64,000 bases of DNA from Anisus vortex (taxonomy: Eukaryota; Mollusca; Gastropoda; Planorbidae), in NCBI GenBank assembly GCA_949126835.1, contig OX421509.1, forward strand, positions 12,279,420 through 12,343,419. The letters are read 5' to 3'. Shown here in pieces: positions 12,601 through 22,500 of this stretch; position 1 is the stretch's first letter; each line of letters opens with the position of its first letter. A program made the translations under genes and the position numbers. A model generated the notes under the pieces. It searched no databases. It worked only from the letters and a program-made list of their open reading frames with translations, and was not told where the DNA came from.

Positions 12601-12604
12601 TTAA
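4913..12604 (+). CDS. Receptor gene A (3' part): EGF / galactose-binding-like x2 / EGF / transmembrane protein
   Basis: Predicted type I membrane protein; only its C-terminal half is in the window. Proposed exons: 4913-5044, 5582-5728, 6282-6461, 7180-7371, 8854-9060, 9776-9907, 11047-11268 and a terminal exon 12531-12604. The seven internal exons are 132, 147, 180, 192, 207, 132 and 222 bp. All are multiples of three and all junctions are phase 1. In order they encode a Cys-rich EGF, a first galactose-binding-like module (two exons), a second F5/8C-like module (two exons; GRNIGIG start, CDLQVYGG end), a second EGF, then a Thr/Pro-rich stalk with a transmembrane helix. Every internal exon has a counterpart in gene B at 38602-47005. 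The 5' exons (IgGFc-like block, linker) are not found between 1 and 4900 and probably lie to the left. Function as a surface recognition receptor is inference. Confidence 0.75.
5582..5728 (+). CDS. Gene A exon: galactose-binding-like module 1, first half
   Basis: Acceptor CTGACCAG, donor GTGAGA. Translation DLAKLYFNDFRLMDNNDSTC...VYFTWTRILFKQP aligns with gene B exon 40793-40942 (DLAV...DNDDGTC...YFHTWVRLVF). Phase 1 on both sides. Confidence 0.8.
5754..5957. mobile_element. hAT-type non-autonomous element (GGTCGGCAACC family), 204 bp
   Basis: Terminal inverted repeats TAGGGGTCGGCAACC / GTTTGCCGACCCCA. A perfect 8-bp duplication GGCTATGG lies at 5746-5753 and 5958-5965. It sits 25 bp downstream of a gene A donor site. 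Related copies lie at 11298, 38018, 38384, 56953 and 59351. Confidence 0.85.
6282..6461 (+). CDS. Gene A exon: galactose-binding-like module 1, second half
   Basis: Reads NLHPNISLTFSDGSC...NNVTFDLYCEVENT...YFLCAIHVNG, with NxS/T sequons. It matches gene B exon 42287-42493 (SLTFLED...IDLYCLDEE...FLCSVHASG). The acceptor is a weak CAAAG; donor GTTAGC. Confidence 0.75.
6580..6625. repeat. Poly(C)/poly(A) tract
   Basis: About 15 C followed by about 28 A inside a gene A intron. The lengths are likely unreliable in an assembly. Confidence 0.8.
6862..7140 (+). mobile_element. tRNA-derived SINE (family 1), near full length
   Basis: Head with an A-box-like GGTGGTCGAGCGTCAGCGCG and B-box GGTTCGAATCC. 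The body contains TACCCAGCT, TGTGCTGGCCACACAATC and CACAGAAACTGGTGAA, and the 3' end GATCAATTTGGTCCGAAGGG. A good reference copy for the family. It is preceded by an oligo-G run. Confidence 0.85.
7180..7371 (+). CDS. Gene A exon: F5/8C-like (galactose-binding-like) module 2, first half
   Basis: Acceptor TGACTTTAG, donor GTACGG. Starts GRNIGIGQPIKMSSKES and ends LGTERIVFENKQ. The paralogous exon 43304-43504 starts GRNIALHHPALRMRELP. Phase 1 on both sides. Confidence 0.8.
7480..7985. repeat. Interspersed repeat with tRNA-like segment (CCCGGCGTTGCCC family)
   Basis: Begins AAGCTAAATTACCCGGCGTT and contains an inverted GTGTTGCTCG motif. From 7800 it has a tRNA-like segment on the minus strand (TCGAAGCCGGGT, GGCAGTCCGATACG) and ends in GATA repeats. 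Related sequence lies at 9190-9560, 34355-34420 and 58235-58800. Confidence 0.5.
8460..8825. repeat. Minisatellite, 22-bp unit (AGTATTATCAGTAACTACAA type)
   Basis: About 16 units with small variants (ACTTCT or CTACAC inside the unit). It ends about 30 bp upstream of the acceptor of exon 8854-9060. Confidence 0.9.
8854..9060 (+). CDS. Gene A exon: F5/8C-like module 2, second half
   Basis: Acceptor GTTTTTCAG, donor GTAAGC. Reads DAIYKRALSFRITC...SIRVEVTNHSVGKTYIS, ending CDLQVYGG. Ending on a lineage of the form xLxExxVYGG is typical of F5/8-type C folds in EGF-containing proteins. Counterpart of 45224-45418. Confidence 0.8.
9190..9562. repeat. Interspersed repeat, second copy of the CCCGGCGTTGCCC family
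   Basis: Begins AAGCTAAATTGCCCGGCGTTACCC followed by about 20 G. It ends in the inverse form GGCCACGCCGGGGAATTTAG followed by a TATATA tail, so the unit is roughly palindromic. Confidence 0.5.
9776..9907 (+). CDS. Gene A exon: EGF-like domain 2
   Basis: Acceptor TTTTCAG, donor GTAAAG. Reads ECRPPWYGLDCTSICSLSC..CHTNGFCRKCRDGWTGPDC with eight cysteines. Same length (132 bp) as gene B exon 46474-46605. Confidence 0.85.
10793..10970 (-). mobile_element. tRNA-derived SINE (family 1), partial
   Basis: Minus-strand copy. B box seen on the plus strand as GGGATTCGAACCC near 10929; the body ACCCAGGGAACAAAACCTTAG is degraded. The 3' part is truncated. Confidence 0.6.
11047..11268 (+). CDS. Gene A exon: stalk and transmembrane segment
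   Basis: Acceptor GTGGAGCAG, donor GTAATG. After a Thr/Pro-rich stalk (NVTTTTHAWAPGTKTTRPP) comes a hydrophobic helix of about 24 residues (FFTLAFMGVCLCVSLCCVCI) rich in Cys, then basic RDSGVVERSTQ. Topology is inferred: extracellular N-terminus, short cytoplasmic tail. Confidence 0.8.
11298..11507. mobile_element. hAT-type element, GGTCGGCAACC family
   Basis: Starts GGGGGTCGGCAACCTGAGG and ends AAAGGTTGCCGATCCC. The interior (CTTGGCACGC, TTTTAATGGCACGCGGAAGA) matches the copy at 5754. It begins 30 bp after the transmembrane-exon donor. Confidence 0.75.
12209..12289. mobile_element. TTAA mini-element (piggyBac-type MITE), copy 1, 81 bp
   Basis: TTAACCCTTACAGTCCCGGG...CGGTACGGGAAGGGTTAA, flanked by TTAA on both sides. 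Five copies of identical length lie in the window (27576, 34035, 43177, 56735). Confidence 0.75.
12305..12460 (+). mobile_element. LINE 3' terminus (WRTLVGGLC family)
   Basis: Reads WRRDVETGVKTLGRNWGQ..MAQGRDTWRTLVGGLC..GERHK then stop. It matches the end of the minus-strand copy at 20165-21040. It abuts the TTAA element. Confidence 0.7.
12531..12604 (+). CDS. Gene A putative terminal exon (cytoplasmic tail)
   Basis: Acceptor CAGGTGCAG. A phase-1 join gives DNQKLGRRWAPPSLPSPLKR..MDC then TAA at 12602-12604. Its Trp and Pro-rich make-up loosely resembles the B tail (HWPSPELDIPP). Use of the next AG (12537-12538) would give a different frame (EIGEEMGTAKSSKPTEKANG) that stays open further. Either is possible. 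Confidence 0.45.
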
Positions 12605-12954
12605 GGTTACAGAAAAAGAAAAAAAATATTGGATGTATTTGCTCATATATGTCCGCCCCTATTTTTGTATGCTTACGATTAGTATTATATTTGTACTCTA
12701 TGCATTTTCAACTATTGGCTAGGCTATATTTTTTTTTCTTTTTTAAATGATTTCTAAAGTTATGTAGGCTAAATATAATATTATAGTTTTTACACTTGAC
12801 AGTTTCATCAGATGTAAATAGTATAACGAAGGTAACGAGTACAGTTAGGTAGGTCATTTTTTTTTTATTTGAGTGAGAATCGTAATTAGATCATGTGTTT
12901 AGTGTTTTTGGTCATTATTAAACAACCCACAACAAATATTTTAAAATCGTATCT

Positions 12955-13110
12955 TATACATTAGAGACGCTCCTTCTATAAAGAAGATTATTGTGTCCTA
13001 CTCTCATCCAAGGTTCGAGTCTAGTCTTACATTTTTATTAGTGTTTTAAATGATTTTAAGTTACTGGTTTTCCTGTTTGTTCAGGCAACCCATTCCAGGC
13101 AAAATCTGCC
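12955..13110 (-). mobile_element. LINE 3' end, 3230 family
   Basis: Starts with the tail signature TTAGAGACGCTCCTTCTATA followed by AAGAAGATTATT. Then CATTTTTATTAGTGTTTTAAATGAT, then GTTCAGGCAACCCATTCCA. Confidence 0.75.
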
Positions 13111-13394
13111 ACCATGAAATTAGGGGAACAATAGTTAGTTTAAAATTTACTCTTGATGGTTGGGGTGAATGAATTGGGCTGAAAATTTGAGTGAATGTGA
13201 TATCCATAGTCGATTCAATAGATTAAAACACACAAATATGTGCCACGTTTTGTCGTAAAATGGGTCAATTAGACTTCCAAGGATCAAGTCGCAAGGCACA
13301 AAAAGCTGTACAAATAATACATAAAAGATATTATAAAAAAAACACACTTAAAAATGAACTTTTTCTTAAAACTCTATATGCATTTATCTCATAT

Positions 13395-13655
13395 ATTACA
13401 GACGCTCCTTCTATAAAGAAGATTATTGCCACCTACGGTCATCCGTGGTCCGAGTCTAGTCTTGCATCTTTATTAGTGTTTTAAATAATGTGAAGTTACT
13501 GGTTTTCCTTGTTTGTTCAGGCAACCCATTCCATGCCCGAATACCACTCGTAAAGAAAGAGTAATTATACACATTTTTTCTCGCATAAGGGATAAGGAAA
13601 GTGTTACCAAGATTTTGCTCTTGACCAGCTACAATGCAAAATAAAACACAGCTGG
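13395..13655 (-). mobile_element. LINE 3' end, 3230 family
   Basis: Tail signature ACAGACGCTCCTTCTATA, then RT C-terminus on the minus strand (FLIPYARKNVYNYSFF, SGIRAWNGLPEQTRKTSN). Confidence 0.8.
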
Positions 13656-13735
13656 GAAAGGTGTAATTACTAGAAAAAGATGGACTACATTTATAATGAT
13701 TCAAAAATATTGGGAATGTGTCTTCAATATGTATC

Positions 13736-13884
13736 AATGGGCCGTATTGCTGCTGAGAGTTAACACCCTTGCCCCTTATACAAGTCAATCTTTTATGACT
13801 GACTTGTAATTTACAAGTCAGACATAAAAGATTGACTTGTATAAGGGGCAAGGGTGTTAACTCTCAGCAGCAATACGGCCCATT
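13736..13884. repeat. 149-bp near-perfect palindrome (74-bp arms, 1-bp spacer)
   Basis: Left arm 13736-13809 and right arm 13811-13884 are reverse complements with a single mismatch (at about 13798/13822). The centre is TTGTAATTTACAA. The arms contain TTAACACCCTTGCCCC. No coding or tRNA feature explains it. It could be a foldback element, a hairpin RNA source or an assembly join. Confidence 0.9.
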
Positions 13885-13984
13885 AATGCGCACCATGAAG
13901 TGTGAAGAAAATAGTGAAACAGTTAAAATCTAATGTTTGTGGGCTGATACGTATACTTTATTAGATTTTACAGACGTTCTTTCT

Positions 13985-14118
13985 AGATAGAAGATTATTA
14001 CTGTCCACTAGGCACAAAACTTCTGCAGGGCGTCAGGGATCGGCGGATAGAACCCGCGACGTGTCAGTTGACAGTCCGGTGAACTAACCGCAGAACCAGC
14101 CTGCCTCTCGCGGAGGGA
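13985..14118 (-). mobile_element. tRNA-derived SINE (family 2) head
   Basis: On the minus strand: CTGCGGTTAGTTCACCGGAC then GCGGGTTCTATCC, i.e. A- and B-box spacing like a tRNA. Similar heads lie at 34795-34856 and 61385-61460, with a weaker one at 22500. Confidence 0.45.
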
Positions 14119-14911
14119 TGTAACTGAATATGTAAAAGAATAGTTTGTCCCGGTGCTCAAAGCCCATGTGCCAAGTTTCAGGTCGTTAGGAAGAAAGGAA
14201 ATGGATCAATTAGCCTTCGGAAAGTCGGGGTGGTCGCTAGGAATGAGATTTTATTGTGAGGCCCAAGAATTAGAGGATGTTTGAATCGAAATACTACATT
14301 TACTTTTATAAATTTCTCCTTTTGAAAAAAAAGAAAGCCAGCAAGCGATGAAATTATGAGTACAAAATATCTAAACAAATAACACCCAACCTAAAAAAAA
14401 AATATTATTTTTTTGTGTATTTTTTTTTTCTATTTTTTTACAGTAACGACAGCGTTGGAAATGAATGAAAAGAGAAAAAAATAGTTTCATGTTACTAAGT
14501 ATTAAATGTAATTAAAAAAATATACTTATAATTCGGTCTCTTTATTTGAGTATTTAATTTTTTTTTATTTTATAGATTGTAAATATATGGCGTTTGTTCT
14601 AAGTCTTATTAAGATTTAAGCTGGATTAGGCCTATTATCATAGACATAGATAATAGAAGATGATCTACTACAATTTACCTCCTTATTTTGAGTAGGATAG
14701 CCAATATTCATAAATATGTGAATTTGGCATGATAAAGAACATTCGCCATATTTGTTTCTCAAGTGGCTTCTATTTACAAATGACGTCACTAAAAAACTTA
14801 AGCTCCACTTATTGCAAACGCTCTATTCATACAATCTATTTGACTTTGGTTTCAGTATTCTGTTGTTGTTTTGTTGTTGGATACTGTGTATCTCTGTAAA
14901 AAAAAATTAGT

Positions 14912-15160
14912 ATCCCGTCGGACCAAATTGATCCCTATGGCCGGTGAAACAGTGTTCACCAGTTTCTGCATACTAGATGATTGTGTGACCAGCACTATGC
15001 ACAGCCGCCTTTAGTTTACCCCAACTAAGGTCAGGAGCTGAGTAGACTCAGGGACACCCTGCAGACCCGGGAACACAATTCTACCCTGCACGAGGATTAA
15101 AACCTAGGACCTTCCGTACGCCAGTCGAACGCGCTGCCGCTCGACCACCGTGTCTGTAAC
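14912..15160 (-). mobile_element. tRNA-derived SINE (family 1)
   Basis: Complete minus-strand copy from CCCGTCGGACCAAATTGATC to the head CGCTGCCGCTCGACCACCGT. The B box has decayed (GGATTAAAACC). Confidence 0.8.
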
Positions 15161-15686
15161 GCATCAATCTTCAATCTATATAATTACCGTGAGTTTGTTT
15201 ATATGTTTGTTTATATATTTATATATATGTTTGTTCGCTATAGGCTCCTAAGCCGTTTGACTATTCGGGCCAAAAATAAAATGTATAAATTGGAAACGTC
15301 CTCCAAAAGATAATTTTATTTTATCACTTATAATCATAAATGTGTTGATTTAAAAAATCCAAAATGTCATTTCCATCTATGCAAATAAATATAACGGTAC
15401 ATAGCAAATGGCCACTTCCGTTCATTTACTATGTTGAACGCGACATTCACTATATTGAACGCGAGGGTCTTTCCGGGTTTTCCCAATTCTACTGTTGTTT
15501 TTTTAATGTGGCGAGACCTTTTTTAAAAGTTACGCACCGCAATTTGGCTTGGAGAGTTTCAATGGTTTACTTTAAACAAAATACTAGCGTATGACGTAAT
15601 GTCTATGAAATTATTTCTTTTTTCATTAATAATGTTTGCATTATCCTTTTAAGTAAAAGTAACCACATGTTTTAATTATGGAATGG

Positions 15687-15936
15687 ATTTAAGATAAGAT
15701 AAGATAAGATTGCTTTATTGATCCAAATGAATGGAAAATTGACTTGATTACATAAATTCCGTCTTTCAGCATACCTAAAACAATATTAAAGAACCATTTG
15801 TACTCAAACACAATAGACATTCACGCACACTATCATACCATTTATCATACAAGAAAAAAAGTAGGCCTATTATTTAGGAGTCAGCTATTGAGCCATTGTA
15901 TTTCCTGGCTGAAAGGTGATTCTTTTTTACGTCGCT
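15687..15936 (-). mobile_element. LINE 3' end with (GATAA)n tail
   Basis: TAAGATAAGATAAGATAAGA then ATTGCTTTATTGATCC. It is the reverse complement of the 3' end of the LINE at 47180-47770, including the terminal coding residues and the AGGCCTATTATTTAGGAGTC block. Confidence 0.8.
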
Positions 15937-16039
15937 ATTGAGAATATCCTTTAAAAGGCGACTTTATACACTCTATAAATTAAATGATACGAATTATAAA
16001 AAAAACAAGTTAGGCTTATAAATGATTACTTTCAAATAC

Positions 16040-16335
16040 CGGGTACCATAAGCTTGACAGCAACAATATAAAATAAAAACTAAATACCAAAAAAAACCAT
16101 TATCAATACTGTTTTATTGATACAATAAGCAAGAAAAAAAATTAAATACCGAAAAAATCTTTCTCACTTTAGTTTTTATTGCATTGAAATATTATTTTCT
16201 ATTTTTTTTTTTATATTTTTTTAATTTTTTATTGTTTTGTATTTATTTATTTTTCTTTCAGATAGTATATTATTTTTAATTAAATATTATTAATAACAAG
16301 TCAAGTCAACACAACTGTTCGCTACATTTTAATAT
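16040..16335. repeat. Direct repeat, left copy (about 290 bp)
   Basis: Runs from CTTGACAGCAACAATATA through the ATACCGAAAAAATC and CTTTAGTTTTTATTGCATTG blocks to GTCAAGTCAACACAACTGTT. The same series recurs at 16840-17120. Confidence 0.75.
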
Positions 16336-16344
16336 CGAATTTAA

Positions 16345-16830
16345 AAAAGTCTCTTTAAAAAACCCGGACTAGCCTTTCGGCTCTTGTGTCCAGGGCGTAA
16401 CGCTTAGGATTGAGCAATTTCTATCAGGGCTCCAGCCACCCAACGACACGCCGAAGGCGAGGCGTGCCGTGTAACGGGGAAGGTTTCCGCAGCCCAGCGA
16501 TCGTTCACTGCGGTTCCCCTAAGGATCATTATCGTAGTGGCTCGCCAGTATACCTGCACTGTCACCCGGTAGCACAAATCCTATACTATAGATACATGCA
16601 TCCAGGCACCGGGTGGTTCTCGAGACAGGATGGCAGCGTCCATTGCTTCCCCCCCCCCCACCGGGACCAGTGACCTCTCGGCAGTGTAATGGACCTCGGA
16701 CCCGCCGCGGGGGCTATGCCCCATGCTTTCGCCCGCCAGTGTATTCTTAATGGGAATGTATCGGCGGTTTACACACTACGCCAGTCCTTGAGGCCACAGT
16801 TCTTATGCATATGCCAGGGTCAGGTCGACC
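16345..16830 (+). repeat. GC-rich interspersed repeat (CACCCGGTAGCACAAAT family)
   Basis: Contains CCCGGACTAGCCTTTCGGCT, TGTCCAGGGCGTAACG, CGCCAGTATACCTGCACTGT and CACCCGGTAGCACAAATCC. Related copies are at 38955-39345 and 21245-21365. It lies between two 290-bp direct repeats. Confidence 0.6.
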
Positions 16831-16839
16831 AGAAACACA

Positions 16840-17215
16840 AAAAAATAACAAAAACTAGATACCGAAAGAAACATTCTAAACACTGTTTTATTAATACAAT
16901 AAGTAAAAACAAAAATTAAATACCGAAAAAATCGATATCACTTTAGTTTTTATTGTATTGAAATATTATTTTCCACGCTTTTTTTCATTATTTACCTTTT
17001 TATTGTTTGGTATTGTTTTTTTTTTTCTTTTAGATAGTATACTATTATTGTTATTTTAATAGGCTATTACTAATAACAAGTCAAGTCAACACAACTGTTC
17101 GCTACGTTATAATACCAGACGCTTGACAGTAACAATTATTATGCATATGCCAGGATCAGAAACAATAAAAAAGAACAAAAACTAAATACCGAAAAGAAAC
17201 GTTCATTGTAATAGT
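16840..17215. repeat. Direct repeat, right copy, plus start of a third
   Basis: Repeats 16040-16335 block by block. From 17110 the next unit begins (GCTTGACAGTAACAATTATT, ATGCATATGCCAGGATCAG). Confidence 0.75.
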
Positions 17216-17744
17216 CTCTTTTCTTTCTCTCTTAACATTAATATTAACTTAACTTAACTAATATTGTAATATTGTAGTCGTTCGTTTCTCCGTCATTTTG
17301 ACGGGCATAACCACTAGTAAGATAATAAATGCGCACTTTTTTTCTTATACTCCCATTAGAATAATAGCGCTTGCATCAGTTGGCATTGAAATTGAACTCA
17401 TCGTTAGCTTTGCAGGAAAGAAAGTGTGCAAACACTCAAATATCTTATTTAAAAATTAATACATTATCAAAAGAAAATATTATATAAACGAAAAACTGAA
17501 TAATACTGATATATTAATGTATCATTGGTTCCAATGAGTATGGTAAGTGAGTTAAAACTTGATTATCTGCTGATTGTGGAGTGAGTCTATTGTTACGGCA
17601 CCAACACTTCGTTTGAAAGTAGATTGATTCTGATTGAAAAGTTCAGTATTAATGAATTTAGAACTAGATCTAAGGAAACATCTATCTTTTTTTTTTCTTT
17701 TTGATTGAGCACCTATAATAAGACCTATAATATAAGTGATTATA

Positions 17745-17915
17745 AGTAGTATAAGTACTCTTTCTTCCCGAGTGGCATCAAGGCATCAACAATCCATGAA
17801 AACTAGTAATTAAACATAAATTAAAACATTGATAAAAATGCACGACTTAGACTCAGACCATAGAACAGCTTAGGACGCAATAGTCTTCTTCATAGAAGGA
17901 GCTTCTGTAATGTAT
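17745..17915 (+). mobile_element. LINE 3' end, 3230 family
   Basis: Contains TATAAGTACTCTTTCTTCCC, AATGCACGACTTAGACTCAG and the tail GGAGCTTCTGTAATGTATAA. Confidence 0.7.
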
Positions 17916-18611
17916 AAGAACAAAGGATTTGCTTGGTTGAGGGGCAATTTACTCATAAAAAAACAACTTTTAGTAATTATTCTTTGATTAATCTTATTGG
18001 ACTCTAATCCATTTTTTGTCATGCATTTGCCTTTCAAAGATTTTAGTCTTCACTACTCACAAAGGTACAAACACACGAAAAGCTAAGCTAGGCTAATGGG
18101 TTTTTTATATTTCTTTTTGTGGGACGCAGAGCCGGCTCGTCCATATCGGCAACCTCGGCGGTCACCTAGGGCGCAAAATAATAATTTTATTTTTTTTGGG
18201 GGGACGCATAGTTGAGGATATTTTTTTTTATTTGGGGATTTAAAAAAAATAATTAAGTTTAGTGCTTCTGCGCGTTTCTAGTATAGGCAGATGAATTACT
18301 ACGTAATGAAAGGAGAAGGGTATTTTATTTAAGTTGTCTTAGAAAATAGGAAAGTATGGCCTAACACTACTCAGTTTCTCCTCGCCGAATGCACTTTAAT
18401 GAGGGCGCAAAATTTGTTTTCGGTTAGGGCGTCCAAAACCCTGGTGGGGACGGGTACTAGTTTGAGTATGGCGAGCAAAGCAACTTAAATACGCCACGCC
18501 GTGACGTAAGTAATTGGCGGTCAACAAAGCCGCCATTTTCTATATTATAATTTTGGTAAATTGTGAAGACACAAACCCAACCAAAAATACGGTTCTAATG
18601 AATTCCTACAG

Positions 18612-18880
18612 GAAAAACAAAAAAATTAAAATATACCCGTCGGACCAAATTGATCCATAGGGCCGGTGAATCAGCGTTCATCAGTTTCTGTGGCCACGGC
18701 ATACTATGTGATTGTGTAACCAGCACCGTGCACAGCCGCCTTTACTTTAGTATTGAACTAAGGTCAGGTACCCATCAAGGCTGGGTAGACTCACGGACAC
18801 CCTCCAGGATGCAAACCCAGGACATTCGGCACGCCAGTCGAACGCGCTGCCGCTCGGCACCCGTGCTTCCCCCCCCCCTA
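18612..18880 (-). mobile_element. tRNA-derived SINE (family 1) with 11-bp target duplication
   Basis: AATTCCTACAG is repeated at 18601-18611 and 18881-18891. The sense-strand 3' tail is T-rich (A-rich here at 18612-18635). The head has CGCTGCCGCTCGGCACCCGT. Confidence 0.8.
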
Positions 18881-19414
18881 AATTCCTACAGAACTCCTAC
18901 AAAATACAGATCGTGCGTTGAGCTATTGCGAAGTGTCGAAGAAACAATGGTGAATATTTTTTCACTATGAATTAAAAGACAAAAATATGTCAAAAATATT
19001 TCAAAATGTAAATTTTCATATGAACAGTTCTCAAGACTCTGCATTATTAATGGAGAATGTTTAGCACAGTCTCAATTTGGGACATAAGTGTTCTTACCTA
19101 GGCCTCAGTTTACTCAACATCGTCACATGATTTTTGTTTTTCTTGCGGTGCCCAGGATAGCTCTGGAGAGGGCGCACTGGATTAATCTTGAGGGCCTCCA
19201 AAAGCTAACACAGCTTACACAACATATCACACTTTAATGGCCCAATATAGGACCAATATATGCCAATATCTATTTTGTATGCATTGGCCAAAGGGTGTGT
19301 TAAAACTTCGGCCAAGATAGTGTGCTGTTGGGGTTGCGATCTCAAAGAAAGTAAGCACTCGCAAACTATGAATTCCCAAACACCAAGAAGAAGAACAAGT
19401 GTGTCCGAATATTA

Positions 19415-19556
19415 ATGTTTTTGAATAACTGTATTTCTTTTTTTTTTTTTTGTGTTTTTCTTTCATCAACGCCTCGGAAGTATTTGATAATGTCAGCTGT
19501 GATGACGTCATACGCAGTCATGACCCTTGAACTCCAAGTCGATCAAAGCGCTGGGG
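19415..19556 (+). CDS. Gene B putative first exon (signal peptide?)
   Basis: ATG at 19415 gives MFLNNCISFFFFCVFLSSTP, a plausible signal peptide; the exon ends QVDQSAG at a GTAAAC donor, phase 1. The run of F comes from a T tract that could instead be the pyrimidine tract of an intron ending at GGAAG (19489). In that case the exon would start about 19490 and the true 5' exon is upstream. Confidence 0.4.
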
Positions 19557-22500
19557 GTAAACAGTTTTTTAGTTGGCAAAGAAATGATGGACGGAGGGGG
19601 TGAATGAGTTGTGCGACGACTATGACCGGACGGACGAATAGTTAAACGCGAAAGACTTGACACGAAGTCTGAGATGAATACAAACAGAATAGCACAAAGC
19701 TACACGTTATATAAATATACATTGGTGTAACAGTTTTTAAAATTATACAGTGTTATAAAGATAGATCTTAAAATAGATATATGCGTGTATACTGAACGAC
19801 AGACAAACCATTAAAAGAGAATGGAATACGCGAGGCAGGAAAAGGGACGTTTTAATTTTTTTAACGGAAGTAGCGTCCATTATTTTATGACCTATGGTTG
19901 CTTAGTTATGCGTATTTGAAAGCACATTCTATCCTATTTCAGACTGATTGAAAGATAGATAGTATTAGATAGTTGGGTGGATTGATTGATTGATTGATTG
20001 ATTATTAGTTACAAAAATTGGTTATATTGTTCTCCAGAAGTCAAAGGAGACACCTACTTGGTGTCATTCCCTTCAATGACTGACAGTGACAGTAAAGCGT
20101 TGTTTGTCCTGTCCACGGCTTCTATTGGCAACATACCAGTAAGTTGATTGACTATATACATTCCTTCTATTACTTACTTACGCCTACTACCCCTCGCGGG
20201 GCATAGGCCACCAACAAGAGTTCTCCAGCCATCCCGGTCCCGAGCGAGTCTTTCCAATTGTCCCCAAGAATGACCTGATCTCTTGACGTCGGCATCAAGG
20301 TCACGTCGCCAGCTGTTACGAGGTCGGCCCCTCTTCCTCTTCCCTTGGGGGTTCCATGATAGGGACTGTCTGGTAATGTTGGAAGCTAGTTTTCGGAGTG
20401 TGTGCCCCAAACCATCTCCATCTTTTTTGCATGATCTCCAGATCGCTGCCTGTTGACCCGTGCGACTCCAGAGCTCATCATTACTGATCATGTCCGGCCA
20501 GCGTATATGCAAAATTCTCCTGATACATGAGTTTATGAAAGTCTGGATCTTCTGGTGTTGGTAGATGTGGTCCTCCACGTTTCAGCACCATAGAGTAAGA
20601 CAGACTTCATATTTGAGTTGAAGATCTTGATCTTTGTTTTCAGGGATATTTCTCTTGAGCTCCAGATATTCTTAAGTTGGAGGAAGGCTGTCCTGGCCTT
20701 GCCAATTCTTGCCCTTACATCTGCGTCGGTTCCACCCTTCTTATTGACGATGCTGCCTAGATAGGTGAATTCTGCTATTTATTCTAGCGCTTCACCATTG
20801 AGAGTGATAGGTGAAGTGTTTTCTGCCTTGACCTTAAGGAACTTGGTCTTCCCTTTGTTGACGTTGAGGCCAAGGCGAGTGGAGTTTTCTGTCACGGTGT
20901 TGGTCTTTTCCTGCATCTGCTGCTGAGTATGTGCGAGTAATGCCAGGTCATCCGCAAAATCTAGATCGTCTAGTTGTGACCATAGCGTCCACTGGATGCC
21001 ATTACGTTTATCTGATGTGGATGTCCTTCTATTACTTTACTATAATTTCAACATTTGTCATTGTTTTTCCCAGCAGGGGAAAACCCGGTCCCGAAGAACT
21101 CATAACATGAAATCATTTTTAAAAAGGCACTACTCTGAATACATTTGAATGGCGCCTAACACCGAGTGTATATTATGTCTTTAACAAAAACATATGGATG
21201 GTGCCTACAGCAGGTTTTCCGCAGGCACTTACACTACACTTCTCCTCCCCCCCCCCTTTTCGCTGTGTAATTTCCCTTGGATCATTAAGTACGCGGCATT
21301 GCTCGTAAGCCTGCACTGTCGCCCGGTAGCACAAATACCAGACGATAGGTTGAGACTGACAGTTGCGCTTATTTCTTCTTCCCCCACTCTCGCCTGTTTT
21401 CTCATTGTCTTGTATTTCTTAATCTCTTTAGCCCACTTTCTCTCTCTCTCTCTGGTGGTTTGATAAATTTTAATATCACTACCTATAACTGTCGCTTTAC
21501 AGTTTATCTTTTACTCTCTGCCTCCCCTCATTAGTAATAACAGTTAGATAGAAACATACACAGATGCTTAGATAAGATCTTTAAAAAAGAGAAGAACTAA
21601 TTTGTAGGAATGACTAAAGCCAAACAGATTTTTCCCCATGAAAGCTTTTGATGTCTTTTTTTTACTTTGTTTTTTCTCAGGTTATCATGGTTTCATATCT
21701 TGAGCACGAAAGGTTATCGGTCTTGGATATCACAATCAACAGATTCACCCCAGAAATTATCCAAAAAGAAGGAAAGTAGGTCAAACGTAGGGGCAAAAAA
21801 AAACCGGGTGATTTGTGTTCAAAACCTGCTTTAAAAAAAAGGAATTTCTGTTCCATTGTTGCATTTATCTTGACCGTGCGGCAGCTCGTTCGGCTGGCGT
21901 ACCGAAGGACCTGGGATCGAATCATGGTGCAGGCTAGGGTCTGGAGAGTGTCCCAGCTCTGATGGGTACCTGACCTTAGTTGGGGTAAAGTAAAGGCGGC
22001 TGTGCATAGTTCTGGCCACACAATCTCCTAGTGATGCCGTGGCCACAGAAACTGGTGAACGCTGCTTCACCGACCCTATGGATCAATTCGGTCCGACGTG
22101 ATACTTTACTTTTTTTTTAAATTTATCTTGTCTCGGCATCAAGGTTCGCCGGGGTGGGACGAGTGGCGTAGACTCTGCGTCTACCCCAACGGTAATAAGG
22201 GCCTGTTTGTTTTTTTTTTTTTAAGTTGTGTGGCTGTAGAAAGTGGTTTGCGGAAAAATGCTGTCCGAACAATTCTTTAGTTAGACAAGGTCTATTTAAC
22301 CTGACCCTTCAGTATCCATATGAGAAAACAATATTAATCAAATCTGTAACAGCTTTTCTCCTTTACTACTTAACAATTTTTTTTTTGGTTGTCAGTCTAT
22401 TTATAAAACCTTTTACAATTAGTTGTAACAAAAGGGGGGAAAAAAGTGCAACGAAAGCATAAATGTTTAATATAAGAAATCTAAGCAACCAACCACAATT

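Larger units (their letters stand above)
12605..19414. other. Intergenic stretch between genes A and B, repeats only
   Basis: No gene is recognised. It holds LINE 3' ends, a long palindrome, two SINE types, a LINE tail and a duplicated 290-bp block (listed separately). 14120-14910 and 18900-19410 are AT-rich with nothing recognised apart from a terminal-repeat remnant near 14829 (TTGCAAACGCTCTATT). Confidence 0.6.

Noticed and set aside
22140..22192. Possible extra gene B exon (GGGACGAGTGGCGTAGACTC region)
   Set aside because: It would not keep the frame. Exon 3 (phase 2) joins exon 4 directly and gives a continuous family-like sequence.
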